From Fabrea salina (taxonomy: Eukaryota; Ciliophora; Heterotrichea; Heterotrichida; Fabreidae), in contig JALIHJ010000004.1 in NCBI GenBank assembly GCA_022984795.1, positions 124,001 to 188,000 of the forward strand: 64,000 nt of DNA. Reading direction: 5' to 3'. Positions within the stretch are counted from its first letter, which is position 1. Each line of letters starts with the position of its first letter. A program made the position numbers and the translations under genes. Positions 1 to 7,894 of this stretch are shown one piece after another. Below the pieces are notes generated by a model. That model was not told the DNA's origin. It did not search any database and worked only from the letters and a program-made list of their open reading frames with translations.

Positions 1-244
1 AAGGGTTGAGAGTCAGGTCTGATACTCCTTTTCTGTAACCTTTAGGCATCCGAACTGGTCTGGTCTGTTTGGTTTCAGTAAATTTAAAGCCTAAGTCAAA
101 AGGAACCTTTTTAGGCTTTTTTTCGCGGGGCCGTTGTTGTTTGGGGGTTGGTTTGAACTCTGGGGCGTTAGCACTGATGGTTTGGTTGGGTTTTGGTTGG
201 AAAAGGTTTTTCCGAGAGTGTGTTTTGTTATCTTTTTCTTGCAT
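1..244 (-). CDS. Partial gene, N-terminal 81 residues, with a PAM2-like (PABP-binding) motif
   Basis: The minus strand is open from an ATG at 244 to the left edge, so the gene runs out of the window. The visible part is lysine-, proline- and glutamine-rich with no fold. Around residues 21-34 it reads QTISANAPEFKPTPK, which resembles the PAM2 motif (consensus around LNxxAxxFxP). PAM2 binds the MLLE domain of poly(A)-binding protein and occurs in proteins such as ataxin-2, PAIP and TOB. The Ala, Phe and Pro anchor positions are present. A role in mRNA binding or turnover is inferred only from this motif. The plus-strand reading of the same bases is cysteine/tryptophan-odd and resembles nothing, so I prefer this strand. 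The gene is divergent from the next one, with 98 nt between starts. Confidence 0.6.
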   Translation of the reverse strand, partial: MQEKDNKTHSRKNLFQPKPNQTISANAPEFKPTPKQQRPREKKPKKVPFDLGFKFTETKQTRPVRMPKGYRKGVSDLTLNP

Positions 245-342
245 TGCAAGTAATATCAATGAAAGTATTTATTATTGTGAACTAATACTTAAAGCTACTA
301 CTTATGGATTGCACAGGATCTGTTTATAACAGTTAAGTGAAT
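245..342. promoter_or_regulatory. 98-nt divergent intergenic region (candidate bidirectional promoter)
   Basis: This A/T-rich spacer separates two divergent start codons. It contains TATAACAGTT at 325-334, a TATA-like string fused to a MYB-type AACAGTT core. Close variants recur in two other divergent spacers (27085-27095 and 53556-53565). Promoter function is inferred. Confidence 0.4.
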
Positions 343-1533
343 ATGGGAGGCAAGAAAAAGAAAGTACCTACTCCAGAGCCAGAGACTCCACCTCAAGAAG
401 AACAAGAACCCCCTCCTCCTCCTCCAATGATTTACGGAAGACTTGTGTACGTGATTCCTTACAGGTCCCCTGAACTCGTCCAGAAGATCCAGGATTTACA
501 AGTGCGGATTTCTTGCGAAACGCTGAACCTAGAAGTCCACAGCCGAAGTGCTTTGAGTTCACGCAAACTAACCCAAGAAGAATTAGAGGACCCCTACTTA
601 GACATTTTAACTGGGTTCGTGCTTATAGACGCAGAAAGCCGGATTTACGTAATAGAAGGAATAGCAGAGGGCGGAATAAAACGCATGATGGAAGGAATCC
701 CTCTTACTGAGCCCAACACTGCTAGTTCTAAGTTGTTAATGAACTCCCAAGTTATTTGGGATACTAGATACTACCTTAACTTTGGACCTGACCTTAGAAG
801 AATCAAGTTAAGGGGCAAACTGAGCAAAATACTAATGAAGCCTGACTTATACGTTAAGCAAAAAGTAAGTGAAGAACTAATGAACACCCTGCACACTTTG
901 ATGGAAATCAAAAGGTGTGAGCGCTTAAAGTTCATAAAAGAGTTCAATTTGTCTCCTGACCCTGAACAACTAGACTTACTTGAAAGGAAGTACGGAGACG
1001 CTTTAACTAGAGAAGACATAACTGGAAAGCCAACAAAAGCTAGAGTGAAGCTGCAAGAACTCACAAGGCGTTCTTCGCAAAACGAACCCGAAATAACTAC
1101 TCAGGAGACTACAACATTGCCCAGAGAAGAAGAAACCCAAAAGGCACCTAAGAAACAGAAGCACAAACTCCCCCTAGACTGCAAGAACCCCAGGTACTCT
1201 GCTTTGTTAAGAACTAAAGAACCCGCCAAAGACTTTAGTAAACTGCACAGGCAAAAAATTAAGCATGATAGCGAAGTAAGTAAGTCAAACAAACCTCTGG
1301 AATATGTGAGAATGGAATCTGAAAACGAAGAGTACTACATTTACAGCGGCCAAAAACTCAATTACACTGAAGTGATGAAACAAAAAATATCTGCTGAAAT
1401 GCAAGCTGACCCTTCTAAGTTCTACGCAAGCAGTGATAAGTTTTTAAGTCTGCAGTGGCCTGTTGTTGACCCTGACGAGTTGCAACTTAGAGAAAGACAG
1501 AAGTTTAATAACACCAGACTCAGGTATAAATAA
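343..1533 (+). CDS. CFAP92/KIAA1257-like cilia-associated protein
   Basis: This 396-aa protein starts MGGKKKKVP and has a proline-rich stretch (residues 12-27). A folded middle region follows, containing RIYVIEGIAEGGIKRM near residue 108 and DLYVKQKVSEEL near 165. From memory, the order 'F-V-L-I-D ... I-Y-V-I-E-G', then a tyrosine-rich strand, then 'P-x-L-Y-V-x-x-x-V' matches vertebrate CFAP92, a ciliary/sperm-flagellum protein. The C-terminal 150 residues are basic and disordered. An in-frame GTG lies two codons upstream, but ATG 343 sits in a typical A/T-rich start context. It converges on the next gene with no base between the two stops. The family call rests on pattern memory, so confidence is moderate. 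Confidence 0.5.
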   Translation: MGGKKKKVPTPEPETPPQEEQEPPPPPPMIYGRLVYVIPYRSPELVQKIQDLQVRISCETLNLEVHSRSALSSRKLTQEELEDPYLDILTGFVLIDAESRIYVIEGIAEGGIKRMMEGIPLTEPNTASSKLLMNSQVIWDTRYYLNFGPDLRRIKLRGKLSKILMKPDLYVKQKVSEELMNTLHTLMEIKRCERLKFIKEFNLSPDPEQLDLLERKYGDALTREDITGKPTKARVKLQELTRRSSQNEPEITTQETTTLPREEETQKAPKKQKHKLPLDCKNPRYSALLRTKEPAKDFSKLHRQKIKHDSEVSKSNKPLEYVRMESENEEYYIYSGQKLNYTEVMKQKISAEMQADPSKFYASSDKFLSLQWPVVDPDELQLRERQKFNNTRLRYK

Positions 1534-1926
1534 CTAACTTTTAGAATACTTAGAAATATCAGAAGACTCAAAAGCAGCTTCCCAGTTGCGACCATCAAAA
1601 GACTCAAAGCTTACAGAACGAGCAGGGGAAGTGTCTATGCAGGAATGAATTACTCCGTAGCCGTCAGGATTCGATCTGGGCTTGTAAAAAGGTTGGACTC
1701 CACAAGTTTTGCAAAACAAGTGCACAGCTTGCATTGTGTTGAATCTGTACTCTGTTAAGTTGTTTTGTCCTGACAAAACCCGAAGGTTTGCTTCAGGAAC
1801 TATAACGTGGCTGTTGTTTTTAACAGTGCAAATTGAACAGTTGCAGTTAATGACCGTCAGATCTAAAGGTGCGTCAAACTCAAAAGTGACTGCTTTGCAG
1901 TGACAAGAGCCTGTGTAAGTGGCCAT
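1534..1926 (-). CDS. CENP-V/GFA-family zinc protein (glutathione-dependent formaldehyde-activating enzyme fold)
   Basis: This is a full-length 130-aa single-domain protein. It opens with GSCHCKAVTFEF (residues 7-18) and continues with NCNCSICTVKNN (residues 28-39) and FCKTCGVQPFY (near 71-81). These cysteine pairs are the zinc ligands of the Mss4-like GFA fold shared by bacterial Gfa and eukaryotic CENP-V. GFA-fold proteins are small zinc proteins often linked to glutathione or aldehyde chemistry, and many have no assigned substrate. The length matches the family and nothing looks broken. The stop is TAG. Its neighbour RPL7 lies 24 nt upstream on the same strand. Confidence 0.88.
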   Translation of the reverse strand: MATYTGSCHCKAVTFEFDAPLDLTVINCNCSICTVKNNSHVIVPEANLRVLSGQNNLTEYRFNTMQAVHLFCKTCGVQPFYKPRSNPDGYGVIHSCIDTSPARSVSFESFDGRNWEAAFESSDISKYSKS

Positions 1927-1950
1927 TTATGTGCTCTAGATTAGTTAAGG

Positions 1951-2685
1951 TTAGATCATTTTGGCGACAAGAGCATTGATCTTTTGTTCCCTGTTGCCCC
2001 AGTCTCCTCCCTGGATGTAACTGGTTTTCTTGTGAGTAATTCCTCCTTTAGGGGAGCTGAGTTTGAACCTCCAGAAAAAGGCATTAGCTTGCTTGAAGTG
2101 TGGACCACAAGTCACGATCTCGTGAACTAAATCTTCAACGCAGTTGATGCCGTATTTCCCTAAGTTTTGTTCCACAAAAGAGTTTTCGGTAAGTGGGACT
2201 CTGTGGCTGTCGATTTTGGCATACCCACGCTTGTAGATGAGCTTGGAAATGGTTTGTCTGCTAGGGTATCCGTAGGCAACCCAAGGCTCCACGATTCTGA
2301 GCATGCTCATAGTGGCTTTGTTGTTTTTGATGAAAACAGCGCTGTGGATTTGGATAAGACGGAATAAACGCAAAATAGAGCGGACTTTAGGAGGCACATT
2401 GCGGATACCTTTGATGCGGATAGCAAGGATCACTTTGGCTTCTGCAGGCACGTAGAAGTTGCCTTCTTCTTTGGCTTTTCTTCTGTTGGCGAGTTCTTGA
2501 TTTTCATTTTCGATGTACTCGACAAGGTACTTTTCGGCTTTCTGTGCAGCTTCTTCTTGAAGTTTTTGGAGGTAAGCTTCTCTTTCTTGACGTTTTTGCT
2601 CAGTTTGTTTTTTGTCAGCTTCAATGCGTGCCTTGAGCTTTTGGAGAGATTCAGGGGTTTTCTTCTTAGAGGCGCTCTTTACCAT
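1951..2685 (-). CDS. RPL7: Large-subunit ribosomal protein uL30 (RPL7)
   Basis: The 244-aa protein has the eukaryote-specific basic N-terminal helix (lysine/glutamate-rich, residues 1-75). The uL30 core follows: VILAIRIKGIRNVPPKVRSI near residue 85 and FIKNNKATMSMLRIVEPWVA near 118. The C-terminal part has GDWGNREQKINALV near 226. Length is within a few residues of human RPL7 (248). It is part of the 60S subunit. Codon choice leans to C-ending and G-ending codons more than in the neighbours, as expected of a highly expressed gene. The start is the only upstream ATG in frame. It is divergent from the next gene across one of the longest spacers of the window. Confidence 0.97.
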   Translation of the reverse strand: MVKSASKKKTPESLQKLKARIEADKKQTEQKRQEREAYLQKLQEEAAQKAEKYLVEYIENENQELANRRKAKEEGNFYVPAEAKVILAIRIKGIRNVPPKVRSILRLFRLIQIHSAVFIKNNKATMSMLRIVEPWVAYGYPSRQTISKLIYKRGYAKIDSHRVPLTENSFVEQNLGKYGINCVEDLVHEIVTCGPHFKQANAFFWRFKLSSPKGGITHKKTSYIQGGDWGNREQKINALVAKMI

Positions 2686-2828
2686 CCGTAAAATATGGTT
2701 AGAGTGTACAACTAAGAATTCTGCTTTCCTATTTAACTTAAGTGCTAACTCTTGGCTGTTTTAAGCACTCTAAAAACACCTTCAAAGTAGTCTGTAGCAA
2801 AGAGTTTGTTTTGGGTTACTTTAAAATA
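2686..2828. promoter_or_regulatory. 143-nt divergent spacer upstream of RPL7
   Basis: This is the second longest non-coding stretch in the window. It holds a short inverted repeat, AGTGCT (2741-2746) and AGCACT (2764-2769), and ends in a TTTAAAATA string just before the plus-strand ATG. It presumably drives the abundant RPL7 transcript on the minus strand. No gene or RNA is seen in it. Confidence 0.35.
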
Positions 2829-3371
2829 ATGTCTATTTACAGTGGGTTTGCAACAAGGTTCCTAGAAACTAAGTACAACAACTTAGTGTGTAAGGTGATT
2901 GAACTGCTGCACAGTCATGTTTACAAAACTTTCTTAGAGATGCCCTTTGACAAGGAAACTTGGACAGTAGAGTTTTCTAAAACGTACAAAAAACTTATTC
3001 AGTTAGAAACTCAAAAGTACCTAGCGCCTAAGTTCAGTGCTTTTTGCAAACCACTCTTAGAAATACCCCAGGTTAAAAACCTAGCACAGAGTTCATTTAG
3101 AACCAGCAACTCAAGGGTACTTAGCAATTCACCTGAAGCCATTGAAGAAAAAGACCCATTTAAGTTCAGCAAAGTGCATTCACCACCCAAAATCATGCCT
3201 AGAAGTTCTTCAGTCAAAAAACTTGCACCGAACCACCCTAAACCCATCAACTTACAAATTTCAAACATCAAGTCTTCTTTTTTTAGGAAAAAGCGTTCTT
3301 TCAGTCCAAACAAAAACTGCTTTTCAGCTAAAAGAACATTTTCTAGTTTCACTAGGTCTAGGAACAAGTAA
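2829..3371 (+). CDS. Hypothetical basic protein, 180 aa
   Basis: I do not recognise a family. The first 75 residues look folded (MSIYSGFATRFLETKYNNLV, mixed hydrophobic and charged, helical). The remainder is lysine-, serine- and proline-rich and ends in a strongly basic tail (RTFSSFTRSRNK). ATG 2829 is chosen because the frame upstream has only a GTG at 2742 and runs into the spacer. Codon use matches the neighbours and no other frame is open, which supports a real gene. A microtubule or nucleic-acid association would fit the basic tail but is a guess. Confidence 0.6.
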   Translation: MSIYSGFATRFLETKYNNLVCKVIELLHSHVYKTFLEMPFDKETWTVEFSKTYKKLIQLETQKYLAPKFSAFCKPLLEIPQVKNLAQSSFRTSNSRVLSNSPEAIEEKDPFKFSKVHSPPKIMPRSSSVKKLAPNHPKPINLQISNIKSSFFRKKRSFSPNKNCFSAKRTFSSFTRSRNK

Positions 3372-3412
3372 TTGTTAAATATAAATACACTTCTTAGATC
3401 GGAATGGTAAGC

Positions 3413-3485
3413 GGGAGTCTAGCTCAAATGGTAGAGCGCTTGCTTAGCATGCAAGAGGCACTGGGATCGATGCCCAGGTCTTCCA
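3413..3485 (+). tRNA. tRNA-Ala (anticodon AGC)
   Basis: A 73-nt cloverleaf can be drawn by eye. The acceptor stem is GGGAGTC/GTCTTCC. The D arm is GCTC...GAGC, the anticodon arm CTTGC-TTAGCAT-GCAAG with AGC at 3446-3448, a 5-nt variable loop follows, and the T arm is CTGGG-ATCGATG-CCCAG. The discriminator base is A. The A box (TAGCTCAAATGG) and B box (GGATCGATGCC) are present. Alanine identity fits the body, which closely resembles other eukaryotic tRNA-Ala(AGC). The acceptor stem has a G-U pair at 3:70 and the identity pair is therefore in its usual place, but there is a T-T mismatch at 6:67. No intron and no encoded CCA are seen. Confidence 0.95.
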
Positions 3486-3486
3486 G

Positions 3487-3492
3487 TTTTTT
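3487..3492 (+). terminator. Pol III T-run terminator of the tRNA gene
   Basis: A run of six T begins two bases after the last tRNA base. It is the standard RNA polymerase III termination signal, and lies only 14 nt before the next start codon. Confidence 0.8.
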
Positions 3493-3506
3493 AAGCATTA
3501 TAATAA

Positions 3507-5204
3507 ATGTCTTGCGACCTACCTAGAATCCCCCGAATAAGAACCTTCAAAAGACTCACTCCGAAAGAAAAAAGCCTCAGCAGAACCCCCAAGTCAACTT
3601 TAACTTTAGGTAAACTCCAAACAGCTCCTATTAAGAACAAAAACCCTCAAGTAAGGAGACCCAGACACAAAAGCTCCTTTTCAAGCTTGAACCTAGTGAA
3701 ACTTAAGTCAAGCCTCAGCAAAACTAAACTAACTGAAGAGTCTCTGCAGGAGGATATTGAAAATTCCTGGAAGTATTACTGCGTTCCTTCGTTCCACAAA
3801 GAACTTTTCAAACAGCAACTTTCCCAGCTTAGTAAGTCTGACGCCCAGCACGAAATCATGAAAGAAATTCTGATGCTGAACCGTGGCAAAGCCCCTGTGC
3901 TAAAGTGCACAAACTCAATAGCTGAAAGAGAAGAAACCTTAACTCAACTAAAACAAATTGCTGAAGAACTTGAGGAAAAGCACACTTATCAAAGCATTAA
4001 AGTATTACAACTAGAAGTTGCTCAGAAAATTAAGGAACTACGACTCAAGTCAATTGAAGTTGTAGAAAGTATAAAGGAATGGAAAGAGCAAATAGGAGAC
4101 TCAGTGTTTTTTTGGGGAGAAACAAACTACTTAGACAAGATGAAAGAAGACTACTCGTTCCTCCTAATCAGCAGAGTGTCTGAAGTCATTTTGTTTCCTT
4201 CTAACTGTGACACTTTTTTTGTGCCTGAAAAAAATTTAAAAGACCCTGAAAGGATTAGTGTGGTTTTGCCTTTGAATTTGGTCGGCAGAGCTAAAGAAGC
4301 TGCAAGTTACCTTGGAGTCAACCCTGTTCTAGAAGAAACCCAAGCAACTCCACTTCCAGAAATTGCTGAATATTCTACACCTGAGTTTAAAAAGACTCCT
4401 ACAGCTGGCAACCAGGACTCTTCTTTTGAAGACTTAGAATTGGAAGACCTGAACACAATAGGTAGACAAATAGTTAACTCTTTGTTTGAAGAACTAAACA
4501 ACCAAACATCTGAAGAAATTTTCAAAGAAAGTTACAACGAAATGATTTCTGCTGCACTCGTGTTGTTTTCAAGTTCTGTTTTGGACAAATACATTTCAGA
4601 GACCCTGAAACAAAAAATACCTGAAATTACTTATGCTGCTTTGCAAGAAGTCAAAGACTCTGAGTACTTTGACTTCCAAGAACAAGTTTGCGAGAGTCTC
4701 ATAAGTATTGAACTGTGTGAAATCAGTGAATTATGTGCCCTAGAAGTATTGGCTGAAGAAATCACTTCTGGGTACTTCAAAGGCATTTCTTTGAATGGGA
4801 TTATAGAAGAATGCATTAGTGAAGAGCACGAGTGGAACTCTAAAATACTTGAATTGATCTTTTATGATATAATTGAAGAACTGATCAGTGAAGAGTGGCT
4901 TGAAATTCTTTGTGAAGACGAACTCAGCTACTCCAGGCTGGACGAAATGTGGAACGTGCTGCCTGCTTACATTAAAAAAGACATGTTTATGTCGGGGAAG
5001 AGTGGAGTGGTTGACAGAGTAGCAGAAGAAGTTTACTTTAACTGGCTGAACGAAGTAGTTTCGGAGGTGTGGGTAGACAGGATCGTCAGATTTACAGTAG
5101 GAGATCCAGAGAAGGACCTTGACCTAAACTTTGTGATGGCTGTTCCTTCTCAAAGAAGTTCAAAAAAGAAAAAAACTGTTCTTCCCTACAGACCTAATAA
5201 TTAA
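3507..5204 (+). CDS. Hypothetical 565-aa protein with basic head and acidic helical body
   Basis: No family is recognised. Residues 1-75 are basic and proline/serine-rich (RTFKRLTPKEKSLSRTPKS). Residues 90-190 contain charged helices that could form a short coiled coil. Residues 310-530 are unusually acidic and rich in Glu-Glu-Leu and Glu-Glu-Ile patterns repeated along an all-helical region. The extreme C-terminus is again basic (RSSKKKKTVLPYRPNN). It follows the tRNA gene by 21 nt and precedes the importin-like gene by 5 nt on the same strand. The alternating basic and acidic blocks suggest a scaffold or cytoskeletal protein, but that is only inference. Confidence 0.7.
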   Translation: MSCDLPRIPRIRTFKRLTPKEKSLSRTPKSTLTLGKLQTAPIKNKNPQVRRPRHKSSFSSLNLVKLKSSLSKTKLTEESLQEDIENSWKYYCVPSFHKELFKQQLSQLSKSDAQHEIMKEILMLNRGKAPVLKCTNSIAEREETLTQLKQIAEELEEKHTYQSIKVLQLEVAQKIKELRLKSIEVVESIKEWKEQIGDSVFFWGETNYLDKMKEDYSFLLISRVSEVILFPSNCDTFFVPEKNLKDPERISVVLPLNLVGRAKEAASYLGVNPVLEETQATPLPEIAEYSTPEFKKTPTAGNQDSSFEDLELEDLNTIGRQIVNSLFEELNNQTSEEIFKESYNEMISAALVLFSSSVLDKYISETLKQKIPEITYAALQEVKDSEYFDFQEQVCESLISIELCEISELCALEVLAEEITSGYFKGISLNGIIEECISEEHEWNSKILELIFYDIIEELISEEWLEILCEDELSYSRLDEMWNVLPAYIKKDMFMSGKSGVVDRVAEEVYFNWLNEVVSEVWVDRIVRFTVGDPEKDLDLNFVMAVPSQRSSKKKKTVLPYRPNN

Positions 5205-5209
5205 TTGTA

Positions 5210-7894
5210 ATGGACCAAGACTTAGTTTTTAAGGTAGCTGAGTTGCTGCGCACAGTTTTGAGTGGAGACAAAACAGAACTTATTAGAGCAGCAGAAACAC
5301 AGCTAGAGTTAATTTCTCAAAATACAGAGTCTTACTTCGAAGTGCTTTTAGGAATTTTATTGAACTCAGACAACCAACTAAGAAATGCGTCTGCAGTAAA
5401 CCTCAACAACTTTATTGCAGCAAAAGTTAAGTCTAAACAAATCAAAAGCAACCGTCTGAACTATTTTACAGAGTCTATTTTGCAAGTAATGAATTCTGAA
5501 GGAATGAACCAGCGCCAAATAAACATAGTAGGGGACGCTTTAAAAGACCTGATTTCACTAGACATCAAAAAGAACCAAGGTACAAATACTTTGCAGCTTG
5601 TTGCACAGGCTTTTCCTGGAGTGAATCAGAACTTAAACAACTTTTGTGCTTCTTGCAAAGTTTTACAGTGCACTTTTGAAATATTTGCAGAAAGCAGTGT
5701 GATGGAAAGGCTGTTTGCCCAGACTTTTGGGGCTGTTGTAAACATAGGCAAGCAACTTCTTGAAGAACTTACTTCTGAAGCTTCGATAAAACTGCTTGAA
5801 ATCTTCAAGTGCTTAAGTGCAATGATTCAGTATTTCCAAGAACCTGCTTCAAAGGTGCTGAGTCAAGTCAAGAATGAAACTGAGTTTGCAGAACTTTTAT
5901 TAGGAGTTCTGGTTGGGAATCCAAAACTTATAGAAGTAAAAACTAAAGCCACTGAACAAATAAACATGATTCTGAAGCACAGTCAATTAGAGGAGTCGCC
6001 TTTTCTAAGTGCTCTGCTAAGCGCAGTTGAGCCCTTATCTTTAAGTTTAGAGTCACTTATTAGTAACTTTGACTTGGATACAATTCTTCAGAATGAAGAG
6101 TACTCACTTTACATTTGTGAAGTGTTGAGACTCTTATCAAAGTTAGTTAAAGAAACTAAGTTCGGAGAGTTTTTCTCACAGAACAGTTTTAGTTTAGTAT
6201 CCAGTGTGTGCATGCCGTTGCTGAAAACATCTTCTTACGAAATGTTTATGTTGCAAGAACTTCCTGAAGACTCAATTGAAGAACTTTTTGATGTTTGTTT
6301 GAAAAGAGAGTCCAAAACAGTTAAGTCTTACTCCTCACTGCTTTTACAAAGAATTTGTGACTACTTCAAAGGCACGTTAGAGTTTGTTGTAGAGACTTGT
6401 TGTGGGTTTTTAAAAGGGTCCTTTCCAGACATAGGTTTTGTTTGCCTTAGTATAGTGAGTCATAAAATTCAAAAGCCTGAACTAGTTTTTATGGTCAAAC
6501 AGACAGTAAAAGAAAACATCCAAACTTGGGTTTCTAGCAACTTTACAGTTCAAACTAAGTTTGCTTTTTTCTTGTTCAACTTTAAAAACTTCTTTGATCT
6601 AGAAACCCAAACATTTGAAGTTCTAGTTGACTTTTGCAAGACTCAAGTTCCTTCAGTAGCTATTTTGGCTTCTTCAGCACTGTGTGAGTTGTGCCTTTCT
6701 AGTGAATTCAACTACTTCTACCAATTAATCCAAGTTCTCATTAACATAGTCCCTTTGCAGAACTCAAAAGAGTTTTTTGAAAACTTACAAAAAGTCATAA
6801 ACCAAAACATAGATAAGATACTTCCTTACTTAAACAGCCTTGTAGAGCAACTTTGTTTAAAAATTAGTTCTGAAAGTAACTCTGTTGTTAGAAAAAGATG
6901 CTGGAGTATACTTAACTCAGTAGCTAAAAGTAGTTGCCTTACAAAAGAAAATGTTGTTGAGCTAGAAACAAAAGTCCATGAGTTACTAGGAAAACACCTT
7001 TTAAGTCTTGGTTTTCAAAGCAATGCAGTTAAAAAATGCGGAAGTCTCAGCGAAACTGGGTGGAAGTTCTTCAATGATTTAAGACAAAACCCAAAGATGG
7101 AAAAGTTTTCGTGTGTAAAGTTGTTCAATTACTGGTTATACTACGGAAGAGAAAGATTCACCCAGAAAATACTTTCTGAAGTTACTGAAAGTTGCTTTAG
7201 GTTTTTGTTTGCCAGCACAGACAAAGTTGCAAAAGCCAGGTGTGCTCTTTTAGTTGAGCAGATTCTGCAAACGTTTGCACTGGAAGGGTGCTTAGAATCT
7301 ATTTTGTGGCATACTTTACAACTGCTTGACGAGCAAAACAAATTACTTAGGTCAAGGCTTTTAGGGATTGTGCTAAATGCGTTTAAGTGCAACTTAGAGG
7401 AAACTTTAGAGTACCTTTTTAGAAACAATTCAGTTGACTTGGTTTTTTCAAGGATTTTTGAAAGTAACTTTGCTTATGCACTTGACCAAAAAACTGCAGT
7501 AATTGGACTAAGTGGCATTTTGAAAACACAGAATGCGCCCTGTGACTTAAGGGACATTTTAAGCTTTTTAATTGGAATATTATCAAGTCAAGAAAACTAC
7601 ATAGAAGACTTAGAAGTAGAAACCAATTTTTCAAGCAAAGTAGTTTTAAAGAGTTACAAGTTTAACTATTTGAAAAGCTTAGTTATGCCTGTATTGAGTG
7701 CAGATGAATTCCAGTGTCTTAAAGAAACTATGAATTGGCTAAGACAAAACTCTTCTGAAAGATTCAATTACCTTGTAAGTGGACTGAGTAACACTCAAAA
7801 AAACCAACTTTTAGAAATAGTAAGCTACAAAAGAGTTAGGGTTAGTGAAGAAGTATATCAAGCCAGAAAAGTGGTTAAACCAAAGTTTAATTAA
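5210..7894 (+). CDS. Importin-beta superfamily karyopherin (HEAT-repeat transport receptor)
   Basis: The 894-aa protein is helical throughout. Its N-terminus fits the importin-beta N-terminal domain, which contacts Ran-GTP: AAETQLELISQNTESYFEVL near residues 25-44, then SDNQLRNASAVNLNNFI near 53-69. The pattern resembles CSE1/XPO2 and importin-7/8 proteins more than importin-beta itself. Length is normal for the superfamily, and the rest shows divergent HEAT-like helix pairs with many cysteines and phenylalanines. Function is nucleocytoplasmic transport; the cargo cannot be told. Its TAA stop shares three bases with the stop of the convergent kinase-like gene. Confidence 0.75.
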   Translation: MDQDLVFKVAELLRTVLSGDKTELIRAAETQLELISQNTESYFEVLLGILLNSDNQLRNASAVNLNNFIAAKVKSKQIKSNRLNYFTESILQVMNSEGMNQRQINIVGDALKDLISLDIKKNQGTNTLQLVAQAFPGVNQNLNNFCASCKVLQCTFEIFAESSVMERLFAQTFGAVVNIGKQLLEELTSEASIKLLEIFKCLSAMIQYFQEPASKVLSQVKNETEFAELLLGVLVGNPKLIEVKTKATEQINMILKHSQLEESPFLSALLSAVEPLSLSLESLISNFDLDTILQNEEYSLYICEVLRLLSKLVKETKFGEFFSQNSFSLVSSVCMPLLKTSSYEMFMLQELPEDSIEELFDVCLKRESKTVKSYSSLLLQRICDYFKGTLEFVVETCCGFLKGSFPDIGFVCLSIVSHKIQKPELVFMVKQTVKENIQTWVSSNFTVQTKFAFFLFNFKNFFDLETQTFEVLVDFCKTQVPSVAILASSALCELCLSSEFNYFYQLIQVLINIVPLQNSKEFFENLQKVINQNIDKILPYLNSLVEQLCLKISSESNSVVRKRCWSILNSVAKSSCLTKENVVELETKVHELLGKHLLSLGFQSNAVKKCGSLSETGWKFFNDLRQNPKMEKFSCVKLFNYWLYYGRERFTQKILSEVTESCFRFLFASTDKVAKARCALLVEQILQTFALEGCLESILWHTLQLLDEQNKLLRSRLLGIVLNAFKCNLEETLEYLFRNNSVDLVFSRIFESNFAYALDQKTAVIGLSGILKTQNAPCDLRDILSFLIGILSSQENYIEDLEVETNFSSKVVLKSYKFNYLKSLVMPVLSADEFQCLKETMNWLRQNSSERFNYLVSGLSNTQKNQLLEIVSYKRVRVSEEVYQARKVVKPKFN

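Noticed and set aside
69-329. Plus-strand open frame of 86 codons at the left end
   Set aside because: It lacks family features and lies opposite a minus-strand frame that starts with ATG and carries a PAM2-like motif. I treat it as a shadow.
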